From J054 sp965223095 (lineage in GTDB: Bacteria > Pseudomonadota > Gammaproteobacteria > Steroidobacterales > GCA-2729495): a DNA stretch of 64,000 nucleotides. The stretch lies in the NCBI GenBank assembly GCA_965223095.1, contig OZ244979.1, positions 3,100,001-3,164,000 of the forward strand, written 5' to 3'. Of this stretch, positions 24,708 through 33,847 are shown one piece after another (the stretch's first letter is position 1; every line of letters begins with the position of its first letter). Both the position numbers and the translations under genes were made by a program. The notes under the pieces were generated by a model that was given only the letters and a program-made list of their open reading frames with translations, did no database searches and had not been told where the DNA came from.

Positions 24708-24844
24708 CCACAGGCCGGTCCGGCTAAATCGTGCCAAACCACTGTGGGCGATCAAAGATAGCCACCGAATACTCGATTGACTCACCGACAAATTCCAAGA
24801 GTAAACCGACGGTAACAAACTGTTTGCGAGGAGATGCTAGGTTT

Positions 24845-25384
24845 CTAGGTCGAAGATCTTTCGCGCCGACGCTCCAACACCACGCCGTCGAACAATATCA
24901 AAACCACACCGCAGGTAATCGCGGAGTCGGCGATATTAAAAGCGGGAAAAGACCAGTCCTTATAGTGGAACAACAAGAAATCGACCACATAACCATACAA
25001 AACCCGGTCCACCAAATTTCCGATCGCGCCACCCAAAACCAAGGCGATACCCAAGGCCAAGATTCGGTGGCCTCGCCGCGGTAAAGTGGCCAGCCACCAA
25101 ATCAAAGCCACACTGACGACACCGGATACGGTGGTCAGCAGGGTGGTCTGCCAGCCCGAAGCGTCCGCGAGAAAACTAAAAGCAGCACCCGGATTGTGTA
25201 GCCGCACCAAGTCGAAAAATGGCAGTACCGCCACACGCTGCAAGTAGCTCAAATTGTCCGTGATGGCCAGCTTGGTCAGCTGATCTAGCACCAAGACCAC
25301 CACCGACAAACTCAGCCAGATAAGCGTTCGTCCGCCCATACTGGGCATGGTTGTTTTTTGCGCGGTGTTGCTCTCTTCACTCAC
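24845..25384 (-). CDS. lspA: Lipoprotein signal peptidase (signal peptidase II)
   Basis: A 179-residue four-helix membrane aspartyl protease that removes the signal peptide of prolipoproteins. The catalytic aspartates lie in GGAIGNLVDRV and FPAFNIADSAIT. The conserved NPGAAFSFL loop is also present. Start GTG at 25384, 24 nt after ileS on the same strand, the classical ileS-lspA coupling. In Pseudomonas the genes fkpB and ispH follow; here the next gene is the convergent pilE instead. Confidence 0.96.
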   Translation of the reverse strand: MSEESNTAQKTTMPSMGGRTLIWLSLSVVVLVLDQLTKLAITDNLSYLQRVAVLPFFDLVRLHNPGAAFSFLADASGWQTTLLTTVSGVVSVALIWWLATLPRRGHRILALGIALVLGGAIGNLVDRVLYGYVVDFLLFHYKDWSFPAFNIADSAITCGVVLILFDGVVLERRRERSST

Positions 25385-25408
25385 GGTCGAAATTCTCCGC
25401 CCAGACGC

Positions 25409-28225
25409 CTAAGCATAGTGACGAACCTCGCCGGCAGCTTCAACATTTTGCACACAGCGCGCGCAAATTTCCGGATGATCGGCGACGCTGCCCACATCGG
25501 AACGCCGATGCCAACAGCGAATGCACTTGTCGCCCGCGGCGGCTCTCACAACGATGCGACAGTCCTCGCCTTCGCGAGCGTCGGCCGGACACTCGGATAG
25601 GGGCCGGGCCGTGGCCGCGGAAGTAATAAAAACAAAGCGGAGTTCGTCACCCAACCCACGCAGCGTGTTGAGCAAATCACCATCGGCATAAACTTCTACT
25701 TCAGCTTCGAGGCCAGAACCAATTTCACCATCGGCCCGCAGAGCCTCCAGCGCCCGAGATACCGAATCCCTCACCGGCATTAGCGCTGCCCATTCCATGG
25801 GCAAATCAGGCAAGTCGGGAAAATCATGCCAGCTGGACAAGAGCACCGTTGCGCCGCGTTTACCCGGCAAGGCCTGCCAAAATTCCTCGGCCGTGAAACT
25901 CAATATGGGAGCTAACCAACGGGCCATGGCTTCCGCCACATGGTACATCGCCGTTTGGGCCGAACGTCGCGGCTGGCTGTTCGCGCCGGTGGTATAGAGA
26001 CGGTCTTTAATCACGTCCAAATAAAAGCTGCCCATATCCAACACGCAGAAATTGTGCAGCTGTTGATAGGCGCGATGAAATTCGTAGCTTTCGTAGGCCT
26101 GCTCCAGCTGCCGCTGCAAACTGGCCGCACGCGCGATTGCCCAGGCGTCCAACTGCACCAATTCATCCACGGACAGCAAATCAGCCGACGGGTCGAAATC
26201 ATGTAAATTACCAAGCAAGAAACGGGCCGTATTGCGCATCCGCCGATAAGAATCAGCAACCCGTTTTAGAATTTCATCGGATAAGCTCATCTCGCCACGG
26301 TAGTCTGTCGCGGCGATCCAAAGCCGCAAAATGTCGGCACCCAAGGTGTTAACAATCTTTTGCGGATCGATGGTATTGCCAACGGACTTGGACATCTTGT
26401 GACCCTTTTCGTCCACCGTAAACCCGTGGGTCAAAACCTGCCGATAGGGCGCGTTCCCATACATGGCGACGGCAGTCAGCAAGGAACTTTGAAACCAGCC
26501 GCGGTGTTGGTCAGAACCCTCCAGGTAGAGGTCAGCGGGCGTGGAAATTTCTGCCCGTGCCCGCGTGACGCAATGGTGAACCATCCCCGAGTCCATCCAA
26601 ACATCCATGGTATCGCACACCATTTCATAGTCTTGCGCGTCTCCCCCAAGCACTTCCTGAGGATCCAGTTCGAACCAAGCATCGATGCCCTGCTCTTCCA
26701 CGCGCAGCGCCACGGCCTCGATCAGTTGCGCCGTATCGGGATGAATTTCCGCCGTCTCGCGATGCACGAACAAGGGAATGGGTACACCCCAGGTGCGTTG
26801 CCGCGACACGCACCAATCCGGACGCCCCTGCACCATGGACTCGATACGTTGCTGGCCCCAATCGGGAATCCACTGCACCGTAGCGATGGCATCCAGCGCG
26901 TTCTTGCGCAAACCGCGCTGATCAAGGTTAATAAACCATTGAGGTGTGGCACGAAAAATCAACGGACTGCGATGCCGCCAGCAATGCGGGTAGCTATGAC
27001 TAAAAGGGACTTTATGCAAGAGCCGGCCGCCCTCGTCCAAGCGGCGAATGATCTCGTCGCCGACCTTCAATACATGCTGACCGGCAAAGTGTTCCGTCGA
27101 TGGCAGATAAACCCCGTCCCCCCCCACGGGATTATCCAGCGGCAATTCATTGGCCACGCCGGCGGCGAAATCATCTTGGCCATGCCCCGGCGCGATATGC
27201 ACCGCACCGGTGCCCGCTTCCAGTGTAACGAAATCTGTATTGATAACCGGAACATCGCGACGGTACAGGGGATGTCGTAGTTGCAAGCCCAGCAGCTCTT
27301 CACCCGAAAAGCTCGCCAACTGCTGCGGCGCTTCAGCCGCATAGCGAGCCAAGGCCACGTCAGCCAAATCCAAGGCCAACACCAATCGCCGCTTTTGACC
27401 GGCAATCGTTGATTCCCAGAGCCCGTACTGCAGTGACCCGCCAAGGGCCACGGCCTGGTTGGCCGGCAGAGTCCAGGCAGTGGTTGTCCAAATAGGCACG
27501 GCCACTGGCGCGGAATCTCGCGCTAAGCCCAGACGAACATAGAAATCGTCGGCATCGACTACTTCAAAAGCCACATCGATGGCCAAAGAGGTTTTGTCTT
27601 TGTATTCGACCTCGGCTTCCGCCAATGCCGAACCACAATCTAAGCACCAGTGCACTGGCTTGTAGCCGCGCTGCAGATGTCCGTTAGCAACGATTTGGGC
27701 GAAGCCCCTAATCTGTTCGGCCTCAAAACTGGCATCGAGGGTCAAGTAAGGCCGGTCCCAATCACCGAGAATACCGAGGCGAATAAAGTCTTGGCGCTGG
27801 CTATCGACCTGCTTTATTGCGTACTCGCGACAAGCTTGACGGAATGCGCGCGCATCTAATTTCCGGCCGACTTTGCCGTGCTTTTTTTCCACCTGCAATT
27901 CGATGGGCAAACCGTGGCAATCCCAACCCGGGACATAGGGCGCATCAAAGCCCGCCAAGGTGCGCGAGCGAATAACCATATCTTTCAGGACTTTGTTGAC
28001 GGCGTGACCCAAATGAATCTTGCCGTTGGCGTAGGGCGGGCCATCCAGCAGCAGGAATTTCGGCCGCCCGGCGGCGGCCTGGCGAATCAGGGCATACAGA
28101 TCTTGCGATTGCCATTGCGCCAGTGCCTTGGGTTCACGCTGCGCCAAGTTCGCCTTCATCGGAAAACTCGTCTTGGGCAGGTTGATGGTGTCTTTGTAGT
28201 CTGTCACTCGTTTTCCATTGGCCAT
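25409..28225 (-). CDS. ileS: Isoleucyl-tRNA synthetase
   Basis: A class I synthetase of about 938 residues, the length of the proteobacterial type. The HIGH box reads HLGH in PPYANGKIHLGHAVNK and the KMSKS box is in EKGHKMSKSVGNTID. The editing domain lies between, with the GTGAVHIAPGHGQDD motif. The C-terminal zinc-binding knuckles are CIRCWHRR and CARCVQ. The ATG at 28225 (MANGKRVTDYK) is chosen over one 5 codons earlier. It is directly upstream of lspA. murJ is upstream on the same strand, with only about 190 bp between, too little for the ribF gene that commonly sits there. Confidence 0.97.
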   Translation of the reverse strand: MANGKRVTDYKDTINLPKTSFPMKANLAQREPKALAQWQSQDLYALIRQAAAGRPKFLLLDGPPYANGKIHLGHAVNKVLKDMVIRSRTLAGFDAPYVPGWDCHGLPIELQVEKKHGKVGRKLDARAFRQACREYAIKQVDSQRQDFIRLGILGDWDRPYLTLDASFEAEQIRGFAQIVANGHLQRGYKPVHWCLDCGSALAEAEVEYKDKTSLAIDVAFEVVDADDFYVRLGLARDSAPVAVPIWTTTAWTLPANQAVALGGSLQYGLWESTIAGQKRRLVLALDLADVALARYAAEAPQQLASFSGEELLGLQLRHPLYRRDVPVINTDFVTLEAGTGAVHIAPGHGQDDFAAGVANELPLDNPVGGDGVYLPSTEHFAGQHVLKVGDEIIRRLDEGGRLLHKVPFSHSYPHCWRHRSPLIFRATPQWFINLDQRGLRKNALDAIATVQWIPDWGQQRIESMVQGRPDWCVSRQRTWGVPIPLFVHRETAEIHPDTAQLIEAVALRVEEQGIDAWFELDPQEVLGGDAQDYEMVCDTMDVWMDSGMVHHCVTRARAEISTPADLYLEGSDQHRGWFQSSLLTAVAMYGNAPYRQVLTHGFTVDEKGHKMSKSVGNTIDPQKIVNTLGADILRLWIAATDYRGEMSLSDEILKRVADSYRRMRNTARFLLGNLHDFDPSADLLSVDELVQLDAWAIARAASLQRQLEQAYESYEFHRAYQQLHNFCVLDMGSFYLDVIKDRLYTTGANSQPRRSAQTAMYHVAEAMARWLAPILSFTAEEFWQALPGKRGATVLLSSWHDFPDLPDLPMEWAALMPVRDSVSRALEALRADGEIGSGLEAEVEVYADGDLLNTLRGLGDELRFVFITSAATARPLSECPADAREGEDCRIVVRAAAGDKCIRCWHRRSDVGSVADHPEICARCVQNVEAAGEVRHYA

Positions 28226-28418
28226 AATCGGCGGGTCCAAAATGTGGCCCGGCCGAGATCTTCAGCAAGCCTCGCGCCTAATCCACCGACAAGCAAAAAC
28301 CGTCGTTACCGGGTCGCATCGACAACGAGCGTTTCAGCAAACCGGCGATGACTTATTTCACAGTCCTTATTGTGCTGCCAAGCTGGGGTCGCAAACAGCA
28401 TGGCAGCAAAGGGCGCGA

Positions 28419-30035
28419 TTATAAGGGGGTCCCTGACGATGTCATCCGCAGCGCCGCCGGGCGCAATCCCACCGCCAATAGCACCGCGCCATAAGTCAGC
28501 GCACCGCCGAGTACCGCGGTGGCCAGCCAGCCACAACGAATTGCCCAGCCAGCGTCCAACCAAGCTGTTAAAGGCGGCAGGAACTGAATCAACAACATGG
28601 CCATCACCGCACAGGCCAGGGCCACCTGCAGGAAAAAACGCCCCCAACCCGGGCGTGCCGACCACACGCCGGCAGTCCGCAAGCCCCGCCACAGCAGGCC
28701 GGCATTGAGAAAGGCCGTGAGGGATGTTGCCAGGGCCAGGCCAGCGTGGGGGCCCGGCAACTCCAGTTGAATCCATGACAACACCAACACGACGTTCATG
28801 GCCATGTTCGTCAGCAACGCGATGATGCCGATACGCACCGGCGTTTTTGTGTCTTGGCGTGCGAAGTAACCGGGCGCCAAGATCTTTACCAAGGTAAATC
28901 CCAATAAACCCAGGGAATACGCAACTAAGCTTAAGCTTGCCATGTTGACATCGGCGACATCAAAACGACCACCGTAAAATATCGTCGTCAACAACGGACC
29001 AGCCAAAACCGCTAAACCCACTGCCGCCGGCAATGCAATTAATATTGCCAAACGACAGGCCCAATCTAGCGTCGCGGCAAACTCCTCAGACGAGCTGGCG
29101 GCGTGATGCCGCGACAAATTGGGCAAAATCACCGTCGCCAGCGCGATGCCAAATACCCCCAGCGGAAATTCCATTAACCGGTCAGAGTAGTACAGCCAAC
29201 TGATACTGCCCGTCACCAAAAACGAGGCGATCAGCGTGTCGAACAAAATATTTATCTGCGCGACGGACGATCCGAAAATCGCGGGCATCATCAAACGCAT
29301 GATTTTGCGCACACCCGCATGTTGCCCCCCCCAGCGTGGGCGAGGCATCCGTCGCAAACGAGCCAGGAACGGCAACATGAACAACAGCTGCGCCAAACCC
29401 GCGAAAAATACGCCCGCAGCCAAGGCCATACCTGGCCGCGCATAACTGGGCGAAATGAAGGCCGCAAAAACGATCAGCACGATATTCAGCAACACGGGTG
29501 CAAAGGCCGGGGCCGCGAAGCGTTGATAGGTATTGAGAATTCCGCCGGCCAGCGCCGTCATGGAAATGAAAAACAGATAGGGAAAGGTGAAACGCAGCAT
29601 ATCGACGGCCAAGTCGTAGCGATTCACATCAGCCGCAGCCTCATCGACGAAGCCTGGCGCAAACACGGCAATCATTAGGGGTGCGGCGATGACACCGATG
29701 GCGGTGAAGCAAAATAAAACCACACCCAAGGTGCCGGCCACACCATCGATCAGGCCGCGAACCTCTGCAGCCGATCGCTGCTCGTCGTATTCCGTCATGA
29801 CCGGCACGAAGGCCTGCGAAAAAGCACCCTCACCGAAAAACCGGCGAAAAATATTGGGCAGTTTGAACGCCACGAAAAACGCGTCCATCACGTAGGTCGC
29901 ACCGAATAGGCGCGCAAAGACCATGTCGCGCAGCAAGCCGAGAACGCGGGACATCAGTGTCATCCCGCCCACCACCGAGGTGGACTGCAACAGCCGGCGA
30001 ACCGTTGGCGGCGGGTTTGGGGACGGTTCGGCCAT
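28419..30035 (-). CDS. murJ: Lipid II flippase MurJ (MviN)
   Basis: About 538 residues with 14 predicted membrane helices of the MOP exporter superfamily; it flips lipid II for peptidoglycan synthesis. The N-terminal block LQSTSVVGGMTLMSRVLGLLRDMVFA is highly typical, followed by AFFVAFKLPNIFRRFFGEGAFSQAFVPV. The ATG at 30035 is preferred to an upstream TTG. It is divergent from rpsT, with about 220 bp between, and upstream of ileS on the same strand. Essential in most bacteria. Confidence 0.96.
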   Translation of the reverse strand: MAEPSPNPPPTVRRLLQSTSVVGGMTLMSRVLGLLRDMVFARLFGATYVMDAFFVAFKLPNIFRRFFGEGAFSQAFVPVMTEYDEQRSAAEVRGLIDGVAGTLGVVLFCFTAIGVIAAPLMIAVFAPGFVDEAAADVNRYDLAVDMLRFTFPYLFFISMTALAGGILNTYQRFAAPAFAPVLLNIVLIVFAAFISPSYARPGMALAAGVFFAGLAQLLFMLPFLARLRRMPRPRWGGQHAGVRKIMRLMMPAIFGSSVAQINILFDTLIASFLVTGSISWLYYSDRLMEFPLGVFGIALATVILPNLSRHHAASSSEEFAATLDWACRLAILIALPAAVGLAVLAGPLLTTIFYGGRFDVADVNMASLSLVAYSLGLLGFTLVKILAPGYFARQDTKTPVRIGIIALLTNMAMNVVLVLSWIQLELPGPHAGLALATSLTAFLNAGLLWRGLRTAGVWSARPGWGRFFLQVALACAVMAMLLIQFLPPLTAWLDAGWAIRCGWLATAVLGGALTYGAVLLAVGLRPAALRMTSSGTPL

Positions 30036-30257
30036 GGGGCGCAAAGTCTACCAGTTCCCCAGACCAGTGCCGCAGGTTCAGCGCCACGATCAGCAGATCC
30101 CCAAGTCCTCGAAAAAACACCGAAACCGTCTAGGTATCGCCGCAAAAACAAAGACTTGGGCAGACTCAGCTATTGACAATAGGCAGCCAAATGGAAAGAA
30201 TACGCGGCCTTCCCACCCCGTGGGCAGCCAATTTAGAAACAATAGGATTTCCAGCCA

Positions 30258-30524
30258 GTGGCCAATATCAAATCAGCAGCGAAGCGCGCCAAACAGGCCG
30301 AAAAGCGCCGGCAACATAACATCGCATTGAAGTCACGCATGCGCACCGCAATCAAGAAAACCATTGCCGCCATTCAGTCGGGCGATGCGGACGCGGCCAC
30401 GAAACTTTACCAAGAAGCAGTTCCGCAAATTGACACCATGGCGGGTAAAGGCCTAATCCACCGCAACAAGGCCGCGCGGCATAAAAGCCGGCTTAATCGA
30501 GATATTAGAAGTCTGCAGGGTTAA
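30258..30524 (+). CDS. rpsT: 30S ribosomal protein S20
   Basis: An 88-residue basic protein that binds 16S rRNA early in 30S assembly. It begins ANIKSAAKRAKQAEKRRQHN after the start, with the standard S20 helical bundle and C-terminus HRNKAARHKSRLNRDI. It starts with GTG, which is unusual for a ribosomal protein but is also seen with UUG/GUG in other S20 genes, where weak starts serve autoregulation. The last 20 nt overlap the 3' end of the convergent obgE gene. Confidence 0.96.
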   Translation: MANIKSAAKRAKQAEKRRQHNIALKSRMRTAIKKTIAAIQSGDADAATKLYQEAVPQIDTMAGKGLIHRNKAARHKSRLNRDIRSLQG

Positions 30525-31578
30525 ACGGCTCTTGCTCGCGCCGCTGCTCAGCGGCCACCAAGCTGTCTTGCTGCTTAACCAATTGGTTCATCACTGCGGC
30601 AACTAAGGTATTTGTTCCGGCCCCGGTATAGGCGCTAATCACAAAGACCGGCCCTGCCCAATCGAGGGCGTCCACGAGGGCTTGTCGTTGTTCATCCAGG
30701 TCGGCAACTGACAATAGGTCGGTTTTATTGAGCACCAACCAACGTTCCCGCTGCGCCAATTCGTCGCTAAATTCCGCCAATTCCCGAATGATGGATTGGG
30801 CTTGGGTCGCCGGATCTTCCGCTGAATTTACAGCGGCGATATCCACGACGTGTAGCAGCAGCCGCGTTCGGTTTAAGTGCTTCAGAAACCGAATGCCCAG
30901 CCCAGCGCCCGCCGCCGCCCCCTCAATCAGCCCGGGAATATCGGCCATCACAAAACTACGCTGTGCATCCACCGCTACCACGCCTAGACTCGGACGCAAG
31001 GTGGTGAACGGATAGTCCGCAACTTTAGGTCGTGCCGCCGAAACAGCCCGCAACAAGGTTGACTTGCCAGCATTCGGTGCGCCCAACAATCCCACATCTG
31101 CCAGCACACTAAGCTCCAAACGCAAGCGACGACGCTCACCCGGCGTACCCGGTGTCGATTGGCGCGGGGCCCGGTTCACGCTGCTCTTGAAGCGCGTGTT
31201 ACCGCGGCCGCCGTCACCGCCCGCGGCCACTAAGAGTTTGTCGCCGGGGCGCTTCAAATCGCCAATGAGTTCGGCGGTTTCTTCTGCGACCACGCGGGTG
31301 CCTGGCGGCACCGGAATCAGAAGATCCGCACCCCCCGCCCCGGTTCGATCCTTACCCATGCCGCCTTGACCATGGCCAGCGGTAAAGCGCCGCTGAACTT
31401 GAAAATCCGCCAAAGTGTTTAGGTTGGCATCGGCGACGAAAAAAACCGAACCGCCATTGCCACCATCACCGCCGTCGGGCCCACCGCGAGGAATGTATTT
31501 TTCGCGACGGAAACTCACGCAGCCCGGCCCGCCGTTACCGGCCTGTACGTGAACACGTGCTTCGTCAACAAATTTCAT
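30505..31578 (-). CDS. obgE: GTPase ObgE/CgtA
   Basis: A 357-residue essential GTPase acting in 50S maturation and stress. The N-terminal Obg domain (1-158) is glycine-rich (GGPDGGDGGNGGSVFFVAD). The G domain has G1 GAPNAGKSTLL, G3 DIPGLIEGA and G4 NKTDLL. The C-terminal tail is acidic/basic and ends in NPADF. It follows rplU-rpmA on the same strand, separated by a terminator-like hairpin. Its 3' end overlaps rpsT by 20 bp, tail to tail, which is tight but compatible with intact coding on both strands. Confidence 0.96.
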   Translation of the reverse strand: MKFVDEARVHVQAGNGGPGCVSFRREKYIPRGGPDGGDGGNGGSVFFVADANLNTLADFQVQRRFTAGHGQGGMGKDRTGAGGADLLIPVPPGTRVVAEETAELIGDLKRPGDKLLVAAGGDGGRGNTRFKSSVNRAPRQSTPGTPGERRRLRLELSVLADVGLLGAPNAGKSTLLRAVSAARPKVADYPFTTLRPSLGVVAVDAQRSFVMADIPGLIEGAAAGAGLGIRFLKHLNRTRLLLHVVDIAAVNSAEDPATQAQSIIRELAEFSDELAQRERWLVLNKTDLLSVADLDEQRQALVDALDWAGPVFVISAYTGAGTNTLVAAVMNQLVKQQDSLVAAEQRREQEPFNPADF

Positions 31579-31607
31579 TGCACTATCATTCGGGGGGACC
31601 GTTTATC

Positions 31608-31638
31608 GCCAACAAAAAACCCCGCATTCGCGGGGTTT
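31608..31638 (-). terminator. Rho-independent terminator after rpmA
   Basis: A 9-bp stem (31617-31625 with 31630-31638, AAACCCCGC/GCGGGGTTT) with a 4-nt loop. Read on the minus strand it ends in a T-run (TTTTTTGTT). It lies between rpmA and obgE, so it should end or attenuate the rplU-rpmA transcript. Confidence 0.85.
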
Positions 31639-31669
31639 CTGTTCAGCATCCAGTACTCGCGATATGGGC

Positions 31670-31933
31670 TTAGCCGGCGTCGGCCTCAACAAACACGAAG
31701 GTTTTCTGCGCCGGACCTTTGCGGGTAAACCGGACGCGGCCATCGGCCTTCGCATACAAAGTGTGATCACGCCCCATGCCGACATTTACACCCGCGCGAA
31801 ACTTAGACCCGCGCTGACGAACAATGATATTGCCCGCGACCACCGATTGACCACCAAACTTCTTAACACCTAGTCGTTTGGATTCTGAATCGCGGCCGTT
31901 ACGAGAACTGCCACCCGCTTTCTTGTGTGCCAT
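31670..31933 (-). CDS. rpmA: 50S ribosomal protein L27
   Basis: An 87-residue protein with the typical start AHKKAGGSSRNGRDSESKRLG, whose N-terminal tail reaches the peptidyl-transferase centre. The GGQSVVAGNIIVRQRG core follows. It is 16 nt downstream of rplU, the near-universal L21-L27 pair, and upstream of a terminator. Confidence 0.98.
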   Translation of the reverse strand: MAHKKAGGSSRNGRDSESKRLGVKKFGGQSVVAGNIIVRQRGSKFRAGVNVGMGRDHTLYAKADGRVRFTRKGPAQKTFVFVEADAG

Positions 31934-31949
31934 TGCTTAGTATCCCCAA

Positions 31950-32264
31950 TCAGCCGCCGCTGATGCCGGTCACTTCGATCAAGGTAAATTCTTGTCGATG
32001 ACCCTTGTTGCGTTTGTAATTTTGCCGACGATGAAACTTGATGACTTCCACCTTGCGGCCCTTAGCCTGCTGGAGCACCTTGGCTGCAACCTTACCGCCA
32101 GCCACTAAGGGTTCGCCGATTTTCACGTCGTCGCCCTCGCCCAGCATCAAGACCTGATCAAATTCGACGGCATCGCCCTCGCCCGCCGGCAGCTTCTCGA
32201 CCTTTAGTCGATCGCCAGCACTGGCGCGGTATTGCTTACCACCGGTCTTGAATACGGCGTACAT
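31950..32264 (-). CDS. rplU: 50S ribosomal protein L21
   Basis: A 104-residue protein that binds 23S rRNA domain I. It begins MYAVFKTGGKQYRASAGD and contains VIKFHRRQNYKRNKGHRQ with the family C-terminal ITGI. First gene of the rplU-rpmA operon and divergent from ispB, the standard arrangement in gammaproteobacteria. Confidence 0.98.
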   Translation of the reverse strand: MYAVFKTGGKQYRASAGDRLKVEKLPAGEGDAVEFDQVLMLGEGDDVKIGEPLVAGGKVAAKVLQQAKGRKVEVIKFHRRQNYKRNKGHRQEFTLIEVTGISGG

Positions 32265-32649
32265 CTTTATTCTCCGCTGAGTCTCAGCACAAGGTATTGA
32301 AAAGACGCGCGATTCTAATGGCTGGCCCCGCAGATATCAACGGCTTAGGCGCATTGCGGCGGCCTGGCTCAGCCGGCGGTGGCACGAACCCCTGGCCCAC
32401 GGGCAGCCACGGCACCGCCCGCATAAACCGCAGCGGGCGTGACCAGGCGCGGCGGTGCCCGACGTGACCATTCGCCGGGTATACCTCGAACCCGAAGCCG
32501 GGTCCGCACAATAGGCGGGTTGGACAGACCGCACTGGCGGCCGTAAATCGCGCGGGTTCTTAGACTCAGACTAAGGGCGGATTGCCGACGCTATCATGTT
32601 TGCCGAGAGACTGTACTCGATGCGTTCCTGCGGGCATCATGGCGGCGCT
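32265..32649. other. Divergent promoter region between rplU and ispB
   Basis: About 385 bp, very GC-rich from 32340 to 32520. It should hold the promoters of the ribosomal and isoprenoid operons. No gene, leader peptide or strong hairpin was identified. An in-frame ATG at 32596 could extend ispB upstream but lacks family similarity. Confidence 0.45.
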
Positions 32650-33648
32650 ATGCAACTCGCTACCTCGGAATCCACCAGCTTCAACCTAGATACCATTCGC
32701 GCGCAGCTTGGCGATGACTGGTCTGCTGTGAATCGCGAAATTCAACAACAGCTCAAGAGCGACGTTGCGCTAGTGAATAGCGTCGCACACTACATAATCG
32801 GCGGCGGCGGCAAACGTCTTAGACCGTTGTTGGTGCTGCTATCCGCCCGAGCCTGTGGCTACCAAGGTGACAAGCACGTCACCGCGGCCGCCATTGTTGA
32901 ATTTATCCACACGGCTACGCTGTTACACGACGATGTAGTCGATGCCTCCGATCTAAGACGTGGACAGGACACTGCCAATAGCGTGTTCGGCAACGAAGCC
33001 AGTGTGCTAGTCGGCGACTATCTCTATTCGCGTTCGTTCCAAATGATGGTCGAAGTCGGACAAATGCGCATCATGGATGTGCTCGCGGATGCAACCAATA
33101 CCATTGCCGAGGGCGAAGTGTTGCAGCTGATGAACTGCAAAGATCCTGACACTAGCGAACAGCAGTACCTTGAAGTAATTTATCGAAAAACCGCTAAGCT
33201 TTTCGAAGCTGGCGTGCTAATCGGTGCCATTTTGGCGGACCAGTCGCGAGCTGTTGAACACGCCTTTGAGCAATATGGCAAAGAACTGGGTTTGGCGTTT
33301 CAATTGGTGGACGACGCCTTGGACTATGATGCGAGTTCAGACCAACTTGGCAAGAATATTGGCGATGATCTAGCCGAGGGAAAACCCACCTTACCTCTTA
33401 TATATGCACTACAACGCGGTAGCCCACAGGAGCAACTGGTAATTCGCCGGGCTATCGAACAGGGCGGACGCGACGACATTGATGCAATCGTACGCGCCAT
33501 CGAGTCAACGGGCGCCCTGGCCTACACCATGACCCAAGCCCGGAAAGCGTCGACACGAGCAGCATCCGCATTGGACAAAGTGCCGGATAGCAATTGGAAA
33601 CAAGCTTTGCTGGAACTCGCCGATTTTGCGGTGGAACGTCGATATTGA
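32650..33648 (+). CDS. ispB: Octaprenyl diphosphate synthase (trans-polyprenyl synthase)
   Basis: A 332-residue chain-elongating prenyl transferase providing the ubiquinone side chain. The first aspartate-rich motif is LLHDDVVDASDLRRG and the second LAFQLVDDALDY. The GGGGKRLRPLLVLLSARA motif binds the isoprenoid diphosphate. The second Asp is not followed by the extra residues of short-chain enzymes, so C40-range products fit. The ATG at 32650 is chosen over that at 32596 because conserved sequence begins only at residue 10 of the shorter form. Divergent from rplU as expected. Confidence 0.93.
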   Translation: MQLATSESTSFNLDTIRAQLGDDWSAVNREIQQQLKSDVALVNSVAHYIIGGGGKRLRPLLVLLSARACGYQGDKHVTAAAIVEFIHTATLLHDDVVDASDLRRGQDTANSVFGNEASVLVGDYLYSRSFQMMVEVGQMRIMDVLADATNTIAEGEVLQLMNCKDPDTSEQQYLEVIYRKTAKLFEAGVLIGAILADQSRAVEHAFEQYGKELGLAFQLVDDALDYDASSDQLGKNIGDDLAEGKPTLPLIYALQRGSPQEQLVIRRAIEQGGRDDIDAIVRAIESTGALAYTMTQARKASTRAASALDKVPDSNWKQALLELADFAVERRY

Positions 33649-33726
33649 GCGGCCTGCTTGATCGCGCCCAAACGCGCGCGTATAAAGGCCCTCCCCGGCT
33701 TGTTCGGCCGGTGATCTAGAGACACA

Positions 33727-33803
33727 CGGGGTGTAGCTCAGCCTGGTAGAGCGCGTCGTTCGGGACGACGAGGTCGTTGGTTCGAATCCAGTCACCCCGA
33801 CCA
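33727..33803 (+). tRNA. tRNA-Pro (anticodon CGG)
   Basis: A 77-nt tRNA with acceptor CGGGGTG/CACCCCG, a D arm AGCTCAGCCTGGTAGAGC, anticodon CGG in loop TTCGGGA on a CGTCG/CGACG stem, and T loop TTCGAAT. The 3' CCA is encoded. It reads CCG proline codons and resembles E. coli proK over the anticodon arm. Confidence 0.97.
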
Positions 33804-33847
33804 CTGCACAACGGATTGAGGGCATTCGCCATCACTCTATTGCGTGT

